64,000 nucleotides of DNA, taken from assembly GCF_000003815.2 (NCBI RefSeq), contig NC_049986.1:17866457-17930456 (forward strand), given 5' to 3'. The translations under genes and the position numbers were made by a program. The DNA comes from Branchiostoma floridae. Lineage: Eukaryota; Chordata; Leptocardii; Amphioxiformes; Branchiostomatidae. The notes below the pieces were generated by a model, which did not search any database, had not been told where the DNA came from, and saw nothing but the letters and a program-made list of their open reading frames with translations. Positions 12,749 to 20,849 of this stretch are shown in pieces. Position 1 is the first letter of the stretch, and each line of letters begins with the position of its first letter.

Positions 12749-13156
12749 ACACACACACATACACACACACACACTTTGACTTTATTGACGATGAGCCAAG
12801 TCATTACATGGGCCCGGGTCTGCCTAGGCAGCTTTGGGCTGGTAGCGGCAGACCCTACAAAATGCGGACGAACATACAAAGAATTCATCACAAGAAACAT
12901 TACAATATACTACAATAAAAATAACCAATAACTATAAAATTTGTCATGCATACACACACACAAACACACACACACACACACAAGCGGCCAGAAATATAAC
13001 CTCAAACCAAAATCCACTATTGCACCTACCTGGCAGTTTGGTGTCGCGCTTAGGCGCAGCGGTGGTGGGTCCGTACCGGCTGACGGGCGGAGCGGCCCGG
13101 GGTGGGACCTGAACCGCCACCCGCACAGGCTGGGGACACTCGTACATATCCCCCAT
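1732..13156 (-). CDS. Type II transmembrane fibrinogen-related protein (FIBCD1-like), complete, 8 coding exons
   Basis: Coding exons in transcription order: 13156-13030, 9293-9153, 8647-8493, 5657-5565, 5231-5003, 3721-3573, 2715-2537, 1987-1732 (stop TAA at 1734-1732). All junctions are GT-AG and all phases match, giving 442 residues. Layout: Pro-rich cytoplasmic tail (1-104), one membrane segment (about 105-129), coiled coil (about 132-172), Ala/Pro-rich stalk (173-248), fibrinogen-related domain (253-442). The order tail, single membrane span, coil, C-terminal fibrinogen domain is that of FIBCD1, a plasma-membrane receptor for acetylated ligands that forms tetramers; a similar surface lectin role is inferred. 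The domain keeps DCADW, GGWTV, FWLGNDLIHNIT and a final MMIKP, but is shorter than usual (about 190 residues) and lacks key residues. The start is the ATG at 13156 (G at -3 and +4), 10 nt inside its exon. Another fibrinogen-domain membrane protein is the alternative reading. Confidence 0.85.
2034..2190. mobile_element. Fold-back element, ACGTTTC(G/A)ATGTCTCTC family, copy 1
   Basis: CCACAAGCAGTAGCTACTTA and TAAGTACCTACTGCTTGTGG form the arms. The inner ACGTTTCAATGTCTCTC pairs with GAGAGACATCGAAACAT. Lies in the last intron of the FIBCD1-like gene. Confidence 0.7.
2537..2715 (-). CDS. FIBCD1-like gene, coding exon 7: middle of fibrinogen-related domain
   Basis: Encodes a segment containing YIFKKGFKLEGWESFWLGND and LIHNITRQTTYQLKVIG. 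The W/Y-x-x-F-K-K-G-F and FWLGND-x-IH-x-x-T signatures are the most conserved part of fibrinogen-related domains. NIT is a potential N-glycosylation site. Ends in phase 2 at GCACG/GTAAGG. Confidence 0.9.
3573..3721 (-). CDS. FIBCD1-like gene, coding exon 6: start of fibrinogen-related domain
   Basis: Encodes DCADWYMAGVIEDGPRFIRP, then a VYCHMDQEGGWTVIHARK segment. This matches the start of fibrinogen C-terminal domains (DC, G, Y/F-I-P, VYCDM, GGWTV). The first disulfide pair, Cys254 and Cys283, is present. Acceptor CACAG/TTGC, donor CGCAAG/GTAGCC. Confidence 0.9.
3793..4002. mobile_element. Fold-back MITE, TTCACCTTTATCCG family, copy 1
   Basis: The left arm CTCACCTTTATCTGTGGGGT and right arm ACCCTGCAGATAAAGGTGAA are complementary. 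Inner arms GGGATATC and CCATCTGTCGACTTGATATC are family-specific. Lies in intron 5 of the FIBCD1-like gene. Confidence 0.75.
4434..4638. mobile_element. Fold-back MITE, TTCACCTTTATCCG family, copy 2
   Basis: GCTAGTTCACCTTTATCCGC at the left is inverted as AATAAAGGTGAACTA at the right, with inner CGTTTGTCGACTAGATATCC. Only about 430 bp separate it from copy 1. Confidence 0.75.
4734..4971. mobile_element. MITE with CCCTTAAACTGCCA inverted ends
   Basis: CCCTTAAACTGCCAGA at the left and TTGGCAGTTTAAGGG at the right. It contains CGGACATATCCGGGCA-type internal repeats. Lies in intron 5 of the FIBCD1-like gene. No clear target duplication. Confidence 0.65.
5003..5231 (-). CDS. FIBCD1-like gene, coding exon 5: extracellular stalk
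   Basis: 229 nt encoding residues 173-248, rich in Ala, Pro, Glu and Lys (HAGPTEKPEGEA to GIQLDYMMDS). The acceptor is GCTCAG and the donor AGCT/GTAAGT, phase 1. It has no Cys and no recognisable fold, consistent with a spacer between coil and lectin domain. Confidence 0.8.
5565..5657 (-). CDS. FIBCD1-like gene, coding exon 4: coiled coil
   Basis: 93 nt, phase 0 at both ends, encoding QKKFQLKTEGRFKALEAQLA then KQKAALSKAQK. Heptad-spaced Phe/Leu/Ala and many charged residues indicate a coiled coil, the usual oligomerisation element of membrane fibrinogen-domain proteins. Only this frame is open. It joins in frame to ELREQ of the membrane exon. Confidence 0.8.
5968..6742. repeat. 42-bp minisatellite, about 17 units
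   Basis: The unit is close to AACATGTCATTCAGTACCAG plus GGACAGGGACAACAGTAGATCT. Units vary by substitutions and by deletions of the CAGTACC part. Because 42 is a multiple of three and the unit lacks stops in some frames, open frames with a 14-residue repeat appear on both strands. Lies in intron 3 of the FIBCD1-like gene. Confidence 0.85.
7725..7925 (-). mobile_element. Second-family SINE, degenerate copy
   Basis: Minus strand: CCCTGTGGCCTATCTGGTAG, ACAGTTGAGCCCATAGTTCC and CTTTCGGAAGGGACATAAGT correspond to the copy at 25.26-25.53 kb. Confidence 0.6.
7930..8115. repeat. Degenerate fold-back fragments, CTCTGCTTGGAGAT family
   Basis: Two units contain GACAGAAAAAGACAGCATAT or GACGGGAAAAGACGACATAT, each followed by a CACG-TTTT stretch. 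CTCTGCTTGGAGATAG at 8029 is the family terminus. Lies in intron 3 of the FIBCD1-like gene. Confidence 0.5.
8125..8360 (+). mobile_element. tRNA-derived SINE
   Basis: Pol III box A TGGCGCAGCGGTA and box B GAGTTCGGACCC lie 30-odd bp apart, followed by a body with TTTTCCTCACTTTACTCAGG and AAATGGAGGTCCCGTGTTTG. The body recurs in the SINE at 12.03 kb. Not a functional tRNA: no cloverleaf 3' half. Confidence 0.75.
8493..8647 (-). CDS. FIBCD1-like gene, coding exon 3: transmembrane segment
   Basis: Encodes residues 90-141. A basic stretch (APKRTNSSGEKTSYR) precedes about 25 hydrophobic residues starting ASFLIFTLLMVLSV and ending AFILSM, then an acidic stretch (GNDAEELREQ). Positive charges before the span and the absence of a signal peptide indicate type II topology, with the C-terminus outside. 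Ends in phase 0 at GAACAG/GTACAG. Confidence 0.85.
8880..9030. mobile_element. Fold-back element, CTGGATAA-CGGAAGTAAAT family
   Basis: ACTGGATAAAAACGGAGATT and TTACTTCCGAACGTT at the left are inverted at the right as AACGTCCGGAAGTAAATCTC and TTATCCAGG. A related half copy lies at 13508-13605 and a fragment at 34198-34290. Confidence 0.65.
9093..9138 (+). repeat. (GA)n-rich simple repeat
   Basis: GAGAGAGAGAAAGAGAGAAAG with a G run, within 60 bp of the donor of coding exon 2 of the FIBCD1-like gene. Confidence 0.9.
9153..9293 (-). CDS. FIBCD1-like gene, coding exon 2: cytoplasmic tail
   Basis: 141 nt, phase 1 at both ends, so it can be skipped or duplicated without a frame change. It encodes residues 43-89, including DDYECPAAVVIRPQPVRTAP. 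The donor is GGAG/GTATGG, and a GA-rich simple repeat lies just downstream in the intron. Confidence 0.75.
10080..11640. repeat. Locally duplicated unit with GGAGCATGCGCAGTCAACCG
   Basis: TGCAATGATTAATTTCTGGG occurs near 10315, 10480, 11180 and (as GATTGATT) 11350. GGAGCATGCGCAGTCAACCG and relatives occur near 10648, 11274 and 11507, and GTCTACGAGATGTGTAAGAC near 10567 and 11430. At least two rounds of tandem duplication explain this. Intron 1 of the FIBCD1-like gene coding region. Confidence 0.75.
11860..11990 (+). repeat. Dispersed repeat with GCGAAGCTGGTGTGTTACGC
   Basis: GAAGCTGGTGTGTTACGCCG and GGGCGGTTATACCGGCTATA occur twice, 57 bp apart. Related pieces (GCTGCCGCGCC, GCGAAGCTGGTGTG) are at 33238-33272 and 15000-15050. 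The copy number suggests a common element, of unknown type. Confidence 0.6.
12030..12423 (+). mobile_element. tRNA-derived SINE, near full length
   Basis: Box A-like TGGCCTTTGTGGTCAATG and box B GAGTTCTAATCTCC, a core with TTGGGAAAGGCACTTCACAC, then AATGGAGGTTTATGATTTGC, GTTAAAGAACCCACCACTTT and an AAACAAACAAAC tail. The most complete copy in the window. Confidence 0.8.
12655..12772 (+). repeat. (CA)n microsatellite
   Basis: About 58 dinucleotide units with two CATA interruptions near the end. Open frames across it in both strands are artefacts. Confidence 0.95.
13030..13156 (-). CDS. FIBCD1-like gene, coding exon 1: start of cytoplasmic tail
   Basis: Begins MGDMYECPQPVRV and ends in phase 1 at CTGCCAG/GTAGGT. 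The exon itself starts at about 13166 after a pyrimidine-rich tract and CACAG. It is Pro- and Val-rich with no hydrophobic stretch, as expected for the cytoplasmic end of a type II protein. Its MYECPQPVRV resembles the DYECPAAVVIRPQPVR segment of the next exon. Confidence 0.7.
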
Positions 13157-13480
13157 CTCTCTGACTCTGTGCATGTGGCAAGGGAAAGAAGGTGATGTTA
13201 ATACTCTCATAGATCAAAGTGACCATAAGTGTGTTGGTGTCTTTTCCACAGAGGTTTGACTGTTCATTTCTTTGTACATGTGTACGCATGTGTACTGTTC
13301 TTAGTGTTATATGTAGCAAGGGAAACGGCGATGCCAGTACTCTCATATATCAACACTCGTACATATCCCCTATCTCTCTGACTCTGTACATGTGGCAAGG
13401 GAGAGATGGTGGTGTCAATACTCTCATATATCAAAGCGGACCACAAGTGTGTCGGTGTCTTTTGCTCATAGAGGTTTGAC
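13137..13480. repeat. Tandem duplication spanning the FIBCD1-like start-codon splice site
   Basis: About 130 bp starting ACTCGTACATATCCCCCATC recurs at 13346 as ACTCGTACATATCCCCTATC, followed in both by CTCTCTGACTCTGT, ATGTGGCAAGGGA and ACTCTCATA. The 13.14 kb copy contains the acceptor and ATG; the other carries the acceptor-like CAG but ATA in place of the ATG. A third partial piece lies at 13312-13345. Confidence 0.8.
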
Positions 13481-13507
13481 TCTCATTTTTTTACGGTTAT
13501 GAGAGTA

Positions 13508-13605
13508 GGCGTGCAGGTAAACAATATCTGCAACTGGATAAGAAACGGAAATTTACATCCGGATGTTTCAAGTGACATCTATCACTCTTCTTAAGCGTCA
13601 CTAGA
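13508..13605. repeat. Half copy of the CTGGATAA element
   Basis: CAACTGGATAAGAAACGGAA, CATCCGGATGTTTCAAGTGA and CATCTATCACTCTTCTT match the left half of the element at 8880-9030. Confidence 0.55.
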
Positions 13606-13991
13606 ATGAACTGGCGGAACAATTTCTTTGTAAAAGTTCACATCACGAAACGTTTGTGCAAGATTTGGACAGTGCAACTGTATATCTAAGCGAGGCATGT
13701 TGGAAAAAAGCACAACGCAAGCAGCAAAAAAGGATTGGAATCGATTCCCCCAAGCTAGCAAAAAGTACATCAAACCTGTTTCTTCCCGTAAATTCAGGCA
13801 GATTTTACCTGAGAAAAGCTCACCGAAAAGTTGTCAAGGGTCCAAATACACACAATGATATGGTATGTTTTATAATGATTACAAAGCTAGAAATCGGTGT
13901 GAAAGATACTTTCTTGAACATTTATCTATTCCATCATTAGATATTGTTTACGGAAAAAAAATAAACGTCTAAAGCATTTAAAGTTACTTAC

Positions 13992-14045
13992 ATATTGCAG
14001 TTGGTCTAGAGCTGATCGTTGTCGACTCTTCTCTGTGTACTGTTC
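13992..14045 (-). other. Possible 5' untranslated exon of the FIBCD1-like gene
   Basis: A strong donor, AATAT/GTAAGTAA (exon end at 13992), lies 0.83 kb upstream of coding exon 1 on the same strand. No ATG-initiated frame from here continues into coding exon 1, so it would be leader sequence. The upstream limit given is arbitrary. Confidence 0.35.
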
Positions 14046-14491
14046 AAGCACTCACGATCTTTCCTCAGTACACGCTTAAGCTTGTACACGCTGTGTCACC
14101 AGTCTGAACCTTTTCCAAGCAGAGCGGCGAGAAAGTGTGGTCCCGGAGGGTCGCACGGCTTGCTATATGTGCACCCCGCAACGTTTGATTGCTTGGTTCT
14201 GACGCACACACACATGACTATTAAACAGGTAGGCGTAAGAAAAACATGTCGAAGGGCAGACAATTATCCTCGCCTACGCAAAAAAAAAAAGATAGTGGAA
14301 GATAGAAGGCAACTGATCCCGACAACCCTCTCAAGAAATGAATGCAGCAACAAACTGTATACTTATCCTCATAGAACTATACATATAATATATTGAATGA
14401 AAGAAAGAAATTAAAGATGACACAAGAAGATTCTTTATATTTTGTAAAAAAAAACGCAAAATGATTTACGGTTAAGATATCTCCAATAGCC

Positions 14492-14505
14492 GTTGTTATG
14501 GCAAC
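14492..14505. promoter_or_regulatory. Consensus RFX X-box
   Basis: GTTGTTATGGCAAC matches the RFX X-box consensus RYYNYYATRRNRAC at every position. It sits in the longer inverted repeat GCCGTTGTTATGGCAACGGC and is about 0.5 kb upstream of the likely first exon of the FIBCD1-like gene. A CRE-like TGACGT follows at about 14520. Confidence 0.5.
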
Positions 14506-15531
14506 GGCTGTGCGCTCTATGACGTAGAACGAGGGCGTGGCCTTCAATTCGTGTTGTTCTTTTTGTCTATCTATGACTAATTGTATATTACTGCAACTAC
14601 TTATATAGAAATTGGCGTGATATGAATTGGTCGTTTCAGTTTGTTGACAGAAAGCAAGAATGGCTTCACGTATTGAAATGTTTTTTTTTGTTGTAAAAGT
14701 TGGTTTCGCTATATCCTACATTTGCTCCTTTTTCACGTGAGTACCTGTCCTTCCTACTGTCCTTAAGGGACCTTGCACACTTTCTGTTTTTCATATCTGA
14801 GGCTGAGTTGGCGCTTGTTAGAACTCGTTGCATTGTCGGCACTGTACACATATTTTACATAAACATAGGTATTCAAGGCTAGTAGTGTTGTCTTGTGTTG
14901 GTCGTAGTTAGCGCTTGGAAGTACTTCTAATACTGGTACTTCCAAGCTAGCACTTTGAAGTGATTGTTTACGTTACCTGGTAACAATTTATGCTTTAAAC
15001 CGGCTGCTGCCGCGCCTATTGCTCGCGAAGTTGGTGTGTTGCACCGAAGGGTTACTAGGGGTGGGTACCGGTACAGACAATGATTCTGTTTTGTGGAGTA
15101 GCCGACGTCCATTGACTATCCGAGTCATATAAACAGCACTAACTGTCTCTGTTTTAGACCAAGTTTGACTGTAGAAGTCTGGTTAAAACGACCCCCAACT
15201 CTCCCATACTTCGTTTTGTATACCGGTCCCCACCCCTTCCGGTTACGCCACTCCAGCTAAATAAGATTTCCAATGGATCCAGCGGCGTGCCACTACACTT
15301 TTTTTCGATGACCCCATTTTAGATTGACCTACGGATTGGTGGATCACTTCACCAAACTTTTGTACATAAAAAATATCCTACATCCATTCTATATAGAACA
15401 GAATTTTCCAAGTAAAGAAATATACAACTCCTTTTTGTACGTATGTTAGAACAGGTGAACAGTCGTATTTTGTTAAGAAATGGGAGTGTTTGGCTAACAC
15501 CTGACACTGCCCTTGAAAAATTTGCGACTGG

Positions 15532-15703
15532 TAGCCTCCATAGCAGACTGGGCCTTTTTTGCTCATAGTACACTTTTGCTGGCCATTTCTTTTTTGTACT
15601 GGGTCGTTTGTGTCTACCAACTGGCGGCAACCCAGTACAAAAAGAAATGGCCAACAGAAGTTTATTATGAGGGAAAAAGGCCCAGATAGCCTGGTATGGA
15701 GGC
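15532..15703. mobile_element. Fold-back element, GTACTGGGT-centred family, copy 1
   Basis: TAGCCTCCATA at the left and TATGGAGGC at the right. The inner GGCCATTTCTTTTTTGTACT pairs with AGTACAAAAAGAAATGGCC. A second copy is at 58456-58627. Confidence 0.75.
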
Positions 15704-15956
15704 CAGAACTCCGGCTTGAATCCTGTGTGGAAACTGCGCTTTTTTTTGCCATGGAAATAGGTAGCAGAAGAAACTCCAACATGACAGGAATAAAAAGACC
15801 AAGTGTCCAGAGGTTAACTCATGGTCAGGAGAAAAAAAAATCCCCACCCTCATGGAAAATTCATAGAGCATGTAGATGGTCAAACTTTGTCTGAGGGACA
15901 CTTTTAAAGCGCGCATTTAAAGTACGATGGGTACGTAGAATATGGACAAAACATGG

Positions 15957-16104
15957 TGACTAGGTATATCACATCAACGGCCTGTGATTTCAAATTGTAA
16001 TATTGCAGTTTAAAACCACCGTCCGTAGACTTGAAATCCCCAAAATGCCTGTTTTGAAAAACAACGGATACAGTTTACCCCAGGAATAAATGTGTACTAG
16101 CGTT
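15957..16104. repeat. Truncated copy of the TTCACCTTTATCCG MITE
   Basis: Has the inner and right part (TATCACATCAACGG, CCACCGTCCGTAGACTTGAA, ACAACGGATACAGTTTACCC) but lacks the left end. Confidence 0.6.
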
Positions 16105-16622
16105 AGTTGCTATTCCCTATTTACAAAATAGCTTAGTTATCTGATTAAGTGTGTGTGACTAAATCTGTATTTTGTTCAACATTTTTTTCCAATCCTATTA
16201 CTTTATCCAGAAAACTTCATAGAAACCAATATACAGTTCGCCGCGTACGATTAAAAGCCTTCAAACATCAAAATATGTGAGTATGTGAAAGTAAGGAGCA
16301 TGCGCATTCAGTTGAAATGCGCTCGTGGTGGTTGTGTAACACGGTTGTTTACATAAAAAAACGAAAAACACAAATGTCAGAAAAAATGTCAACTGAAGTC
16401 CACGACGCCCCCGTGTGGGGAAATGACTGATCTCTGTAGTAGATCAGTAGAGGCACAGCCAGAAAAACATGCTGCAGTGTATTACTACTGACGTCATAAC
16501 GCCTACAGAACGATTAGATTTACACGACTTCCTCACTTCACACCGGTGTAGAAATCGGTACCTGACTTCGGTTGGAGAGGTACAGGCCCAGGGTAACAGG
16601 GCAGTGAAAGGAGAGGGAGATG

Positions 16623-16737
16623 TAATCTCCAAGCAGATCTTGCTGTGGCAAATGAGAAGGAGTTTAGCTGTGACCAATAACTCCTCTGCCGGCTAAACTC
16701 CTTCTCATTTGCCACAGCAAGATCTGCTTGGAGATTA
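16623..16737. mobile_element. Fold-back element, TAATCTCCAAGCAGA ends, exact 9-bp target duplication
   Basis: Two 46-bp arms (16623-16668 and 16692-16737) are perfect inverted complements around a 23-bp loop. The direct repeat AGGGAGATG flanks both sides (16614-16622, 16738-16746). The identical arms suggest a young insertion. Confidence 0.88.
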
Positions 16738-17418
16738 AGGGAGATGGGCTTCGCCTTGGATAGCAACCCACCGCCCCACGCCGTTAAAAACGCTATAGAA
16801 CGACCTTACCTGCCCTTTTCTATGTTTGTTTAAAATGCAAAGACATATGCTTTCTTTCATAAATGGCATACTCTTTAATGAAATGGAAAAGGGGTACAAA
16901 AACAATTTCCTCTCTTCTATAGCACATTTTTCTTTACAAAACATATCCTCCCTTCTCTTAGAATTTCATTTCTTCGAAGATGAAGAAGTATCTTATGTTC
17001 TCCTTTAACAGCTTTCAATAGAATCAAAAACAAATGTCCTTATATACCATGATAATCAACGTCTACGAGCTACGTGCTCAGTCAAACGTCTGGAAAAAGT
17101 AGGACACCCGGTTGACCCAGGTCAGATACGTCCTTGGTCAGAAGTATAAAACTGATATAAGAAGGCATTATAGGTCAGTGTTTAATGAATAATTTCAGAC
17201 CCAAAACCTGGGTTGTTAGTCTCGAAAGGTTGAAATGACAGTGTGCTATCATTGTCGTATTTTTGTTTGTTTGTTTTTTTCGCCAGTTTGTGACATTACG
17301 AAAGCTATTAGAACTGTCCTTGGTTCTGAAATACAGCTGTTCTTAACTTAATGTGCCTCATCGACTTTGTTGGTGGATGTTATAATCAGTGTAGCTATGC
17401 GATGTCCAGCGGTGTACC

Positions 17419-17692
17419 GAAAGTGCGAAAAGGAACGAAAAGGAGCGAAAAGGAACGAAAAGGAGCGAAAAGGAACGAAAAGGAACGAAAAGGAACGAAA
17501 AGGAACGAAAAGGAACGAAAAGGAACGAAAAGGAAAGTACCGAAAGTGCGAAAAGGAACGAAAAGGAACGAAAAGGAACGAAAAGGAAAGTACCGAAAGT
17601 GCGAAAAGGAACGAAAAGATTGGATAGGAACGAAAAGGAACGAAAAGGAAAGTACCGAAAGTGCGAAAAGGAACGAAAAGGAACGAAGTATG
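17419..17692 (+). repeat. GGAACGAAAA 10-bp tandem array (left arm)
   Basis: Mostly perfect 10-bp units, interrupted at intervals by GAAAGTACCGAAAGTGCG. Purine-rich on this strand. Long open frames on both strands are a by-product of the repeat. Confidence 0.9.
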
Positions 17693-18890
17693 AAGCAAAG
17701 TGAAATAAAATCGATGGGAATATAAGGTAACGGCACTGTGATCGGCAAATGCATTTGCAACGGACTTTATTTTTGCATTTTGCGACTTGTTCCACGAAAT
17801 TCCTAGAGCTCCAATGGTTAAACGGCGAACCGGCGGGAAAGTGCACGCGTGGAAATAGCTAAATACAAATCAAAGGCGATGGGCGGAGTCACGAATCAGT
17901 GCGTCTCGGGTTCCCACGCGGGCTGTCACAGACCAAATTCGGGGGGAGGGGGGTAAAAGCCGCTGAGTAGCGCGCCTGAAAAACGTTTGACGGGTTGACA
18001 TTCTGGTGTAGATTATTTTTCTACGGTCTCAAAAATGCCACAAAGTCGTTTTCTAGTGGTCCCGGCCTAAATTATATGTGGCCCCGGGCAATCGGGACAC
18101 CGCGTTGATTTCAATTCGAGGTCTGGTTCCAAAGACTTTTTCTGTCGAACCCGCACGGGAGACGTGAGTCAACGGCCAAATCTCTCCGTAGTTTCCCAAT
18201 ATCCTTTGCACAAATTCCTCACGTTGTCCTTTCTTCCCGCCAAAATTATGAATACTCATGGTACAACGTGATGAAAGCTCCTTGGTACAATCACTACAAT
18301 GTATACATGCCTATCCTTTCACACCTTTTCTTTTGTCGTGAACGAGCGAGAAGATATGTCTCCAGTCTCCAGAAAAACATGTTGTGGGCCCTGTTGAAGG
18401 GAGCTGTCATGCTAGTGGGGCAGCAGTTTATTAGCATATCATTCCAGGCCGGATTTCTATTAGACGTAAACAATCGCAAGAATTGCATGCGGTGCTCCCA
18501 TCTTGGGAGAACAGAAGCCATCCAAATACAACAGCAACGCTACAATCTTGAATCATTCTGAAAATGTACGTTAATCGATATTTATCTATCACCCGCCAGT
18601 AAGAGATTCAGATTCAGCTTTATTCCTGGATGACTTTATTCCTGGATGACCTGGAAACTGAATTTTAGTCCTTACTTTCTTATCTCAGTTCTGTTTCCTT
18701 GCATTTCGCTGATCTTCAGAGAATAATTTAGCCACACAAGCACAACCGCCTAAAACAGCGCCGTAAAAAAGTCATATTGCCAAATTCTAAAATAAAACAC
18801 GTTTTAAAACATGTTTTATAGGCTTCTAACGCCCGCAGTACCGGTTCCTTATATTCTCATTGATTTTATTTTAGTTTGCTTCATACTTCC

Positions 18891-18962
18891 TTCCTTTTCG
18901 TTCCTTTTCGTTCCTTTTCGTTCCTTTTCGTTCCTTTTCGTTCCTTTTCGTTCCTTTTCGCA
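18891..18962 (-). repeat. GGAACGAAAA 10-bp tandem array (right arm, inverted)
   Basis: About seven units of the same repeat in opposite orientation, with no internal GTACCGAAAGTGCG interruption. The arms therefore differ in copy number. Confidence 0.9.
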
Positions 18963-18985
18963 CTTTCGGTAGACCCATGTCCAGC

Positions 18986-20849
18986 ATACAGATATTCAGT
19001 GTTTTTCGGTGTCAAATGTTATTGCGTGTTCTTTAATTTTGAATATTTTGAAATAACCAAGTAAAGAGGTACCTCATTTCACTGCGTCTCTGTCAGTGCT
19101 TCGTTACTTCATAACGGTATGGCCTTCAAGAAATTAGCAAAGTTGAGAGGTTTGACGGTTTTAGACACTGTAGACGTTATTTTGGACCATTTATATGTAC
19201 TTGTAATGCTTCTATTGATTTATTCTGTCCATTCTATTTGTACTGTTAGCAATTGGTTGTAGCCGCAGGCTAGTTGGGCAGCCCTGGCTGTGCGTGCTGA
19301 ACAGCCAAACCAATACGTTAATGCAGAACATTTTTAGATTCAATGTATACCCCTCGGCAACTATCGTTGTAGAGCTTCACTAGTCACGTATGAATACAGT
19401 TAATAGAATATTCTTCAATCAGTGATTCTTTGTAAGGCGTAAACAAAGTATGCCCCTGAGCAAGTTTTTTATATATATATAGAAATAACAGATACCGTTT
19501 CGGATGCCGTCCGGAAAATACTTACATACAAAACATTAATTGTCTGTCGCTGAAGAAGGACGGCATAGTGTTCAACGTCTAGGTCTGTTATTTTGCAACA
19601 AAAGCTTGCCCAGTGTTATAGATTGAATTCTTTAAAAACTTATCCTTCATTGCTTGATGTCTAACCTTCACAAACGTTTCTAAGGTTTCTAGTTTGCTTA
19701 TTGAAAAGGTTACTGGCGGGCATGTGGTTTACATGTACATGTACTTGATACGTTATCTAAGACTCAGAGACGTCTGGGTCATGCTGGCTCTACATCTGTG
19801 TGAAACAAATGTGTAAGATTGCCAATACGGAATTCTGGATCGTTTTCCCCAAACCGTGGTGAGAAAAACACATCGCAATCATCTGTGCAAAGTGTCTGTC
19901 TGAAGACCCAGATACATAAAACAAAATGTTATTTTCGTCACACGTGAGCAACAGGTCACGTTGTACCCGATTGGAATTTGTGCACGTACGTTCCAAACCA
20001 TCCTTGTCTGGAAAACATTTCGGCTCTTCCTGGCAATTCTACATAAGGCCACAGCAAGTAAATCCTCAGCAGACTGTAAAAATAGCAAGATAGGGCGACG
20101 AAAAAAGATGGGTACACAAAAAAAAAACACAAGATACCATAAACGTTGTAACAAGAATTAAAGGGACAAAACATGGTATCACAGCCAACAAGGCATTAAT
20201 TCCTTTTGTCAAGATGTCCGCTGGTGTATTCAAGTAGTATGGTAGATTGGCATCACTTACAATGTTGGTAACTACAATCATGGCTTCCATATTGGCACCA
20301 CTTTTGCAACATTCCAACAAGTTTCACTTCTACAACTACAGTCATGGCTACCTCAACAATATCACGTCTACAGGTACAATCGTTCGAATGCAACACAACA
20401 TATTTGCTCAATTAGGTAATTTTGTCGTCATGTTGACCATCTCTAAAGTGGTTGGTGGGTATATCGTAGAAATGACTTTCTCAAATGCACAATATTGGGG
20501 CATGTCGAGTATCTAACCCGTAACCTAACTGCTGGTTCTGAGTTCAACGTTACACCGACCACACCGTGAGAAGAATCGGTTGAAAAATTTTACATTAACA
20601 CCATAAGCGTAGAAAAATAAGGAAAAATAAAGGTGGAATACAATTTGCTATTGACAAAATAAATCAACAAACAAAACTGCAGCGTTCTCGTACTTCATAT
20701 AAAAAAGGAAGTCTCAAGGAAAATAGTACATTTTAGAGTAAACAATCCATTAAATGCATCAAAACAGTTGTAACGTACAATTTATGTATGTAACATTACA
20801 AAAGTTAGCTACAGGTGTAACAGTGGCTAGAAAATATATGCGTTACCAA
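18986..20849. other. Spacer without recognisable gene
   Basis: Contains an inverted pair near 19493-19590 (TTTCGGATGCCGTCC, GGACGGCATAGTG) of fold-back type. Open frames of 60-90 residues lack supported splice sites or known motifs. Confidence 0.45.

Larger units (their letters stand above)
14506..16600. other. Spacer between FIBCD1-like gene and fold-back cluster
   Basis: Holds a GCTGCCGCGCC-type repeat piece near 15000, a fold-back element at 15532-15703 and a truncated MITE at 15957-16104. No gene seen. Confidence 0.5.
17411..18976. mobile_element. Fold-back DNA transposon with tandem-repeat inverted ends and 9-bp target duplication
   Basis: The left end GGTGTACCGAAAGTGCG and the right end (reverse complement GGGTCTACCGAAAGTGCG) are inverted. 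Each is followed inward by tandem GGAACGAAAA units: about 270 bp on the left, 70 bp on the right. Then comes a shared unique block (AGTATGAAGCAAAGT on the left, its complement at about 18880). The exact 9-bp direct repeat ATGTCCAGC flanks both sides (17402-17410 and 18977-18985). Interior 17730-18850 has no recognisable transposase. A 9-bp duplication suggests a Mutator-like (MULE) mobiliser. Confidence 0.8.

Noticed and set aside
12586-12931. Poly-His/Thr and poly-Cys/Val open frames
   Set aside because: These are translations of the (CA)n microsatellite.
17351-17846. Long open frames on both strands across the GGAACGAAAA array
   Set aside because: They come from a 10-bp repeat lacking stops. 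The encoded RNEKERKGTK and FVPFRSFSFL repeats are mirror products of simple sequence, not genes.
20066-20320. Minus-strand hydrophobic open frame with ANLPYYLNTPADILTKGINA
   Set aside because: It looks membrane-like, but I found no splice sites linking it to other exons and no family motif. The plus strand is open here too.
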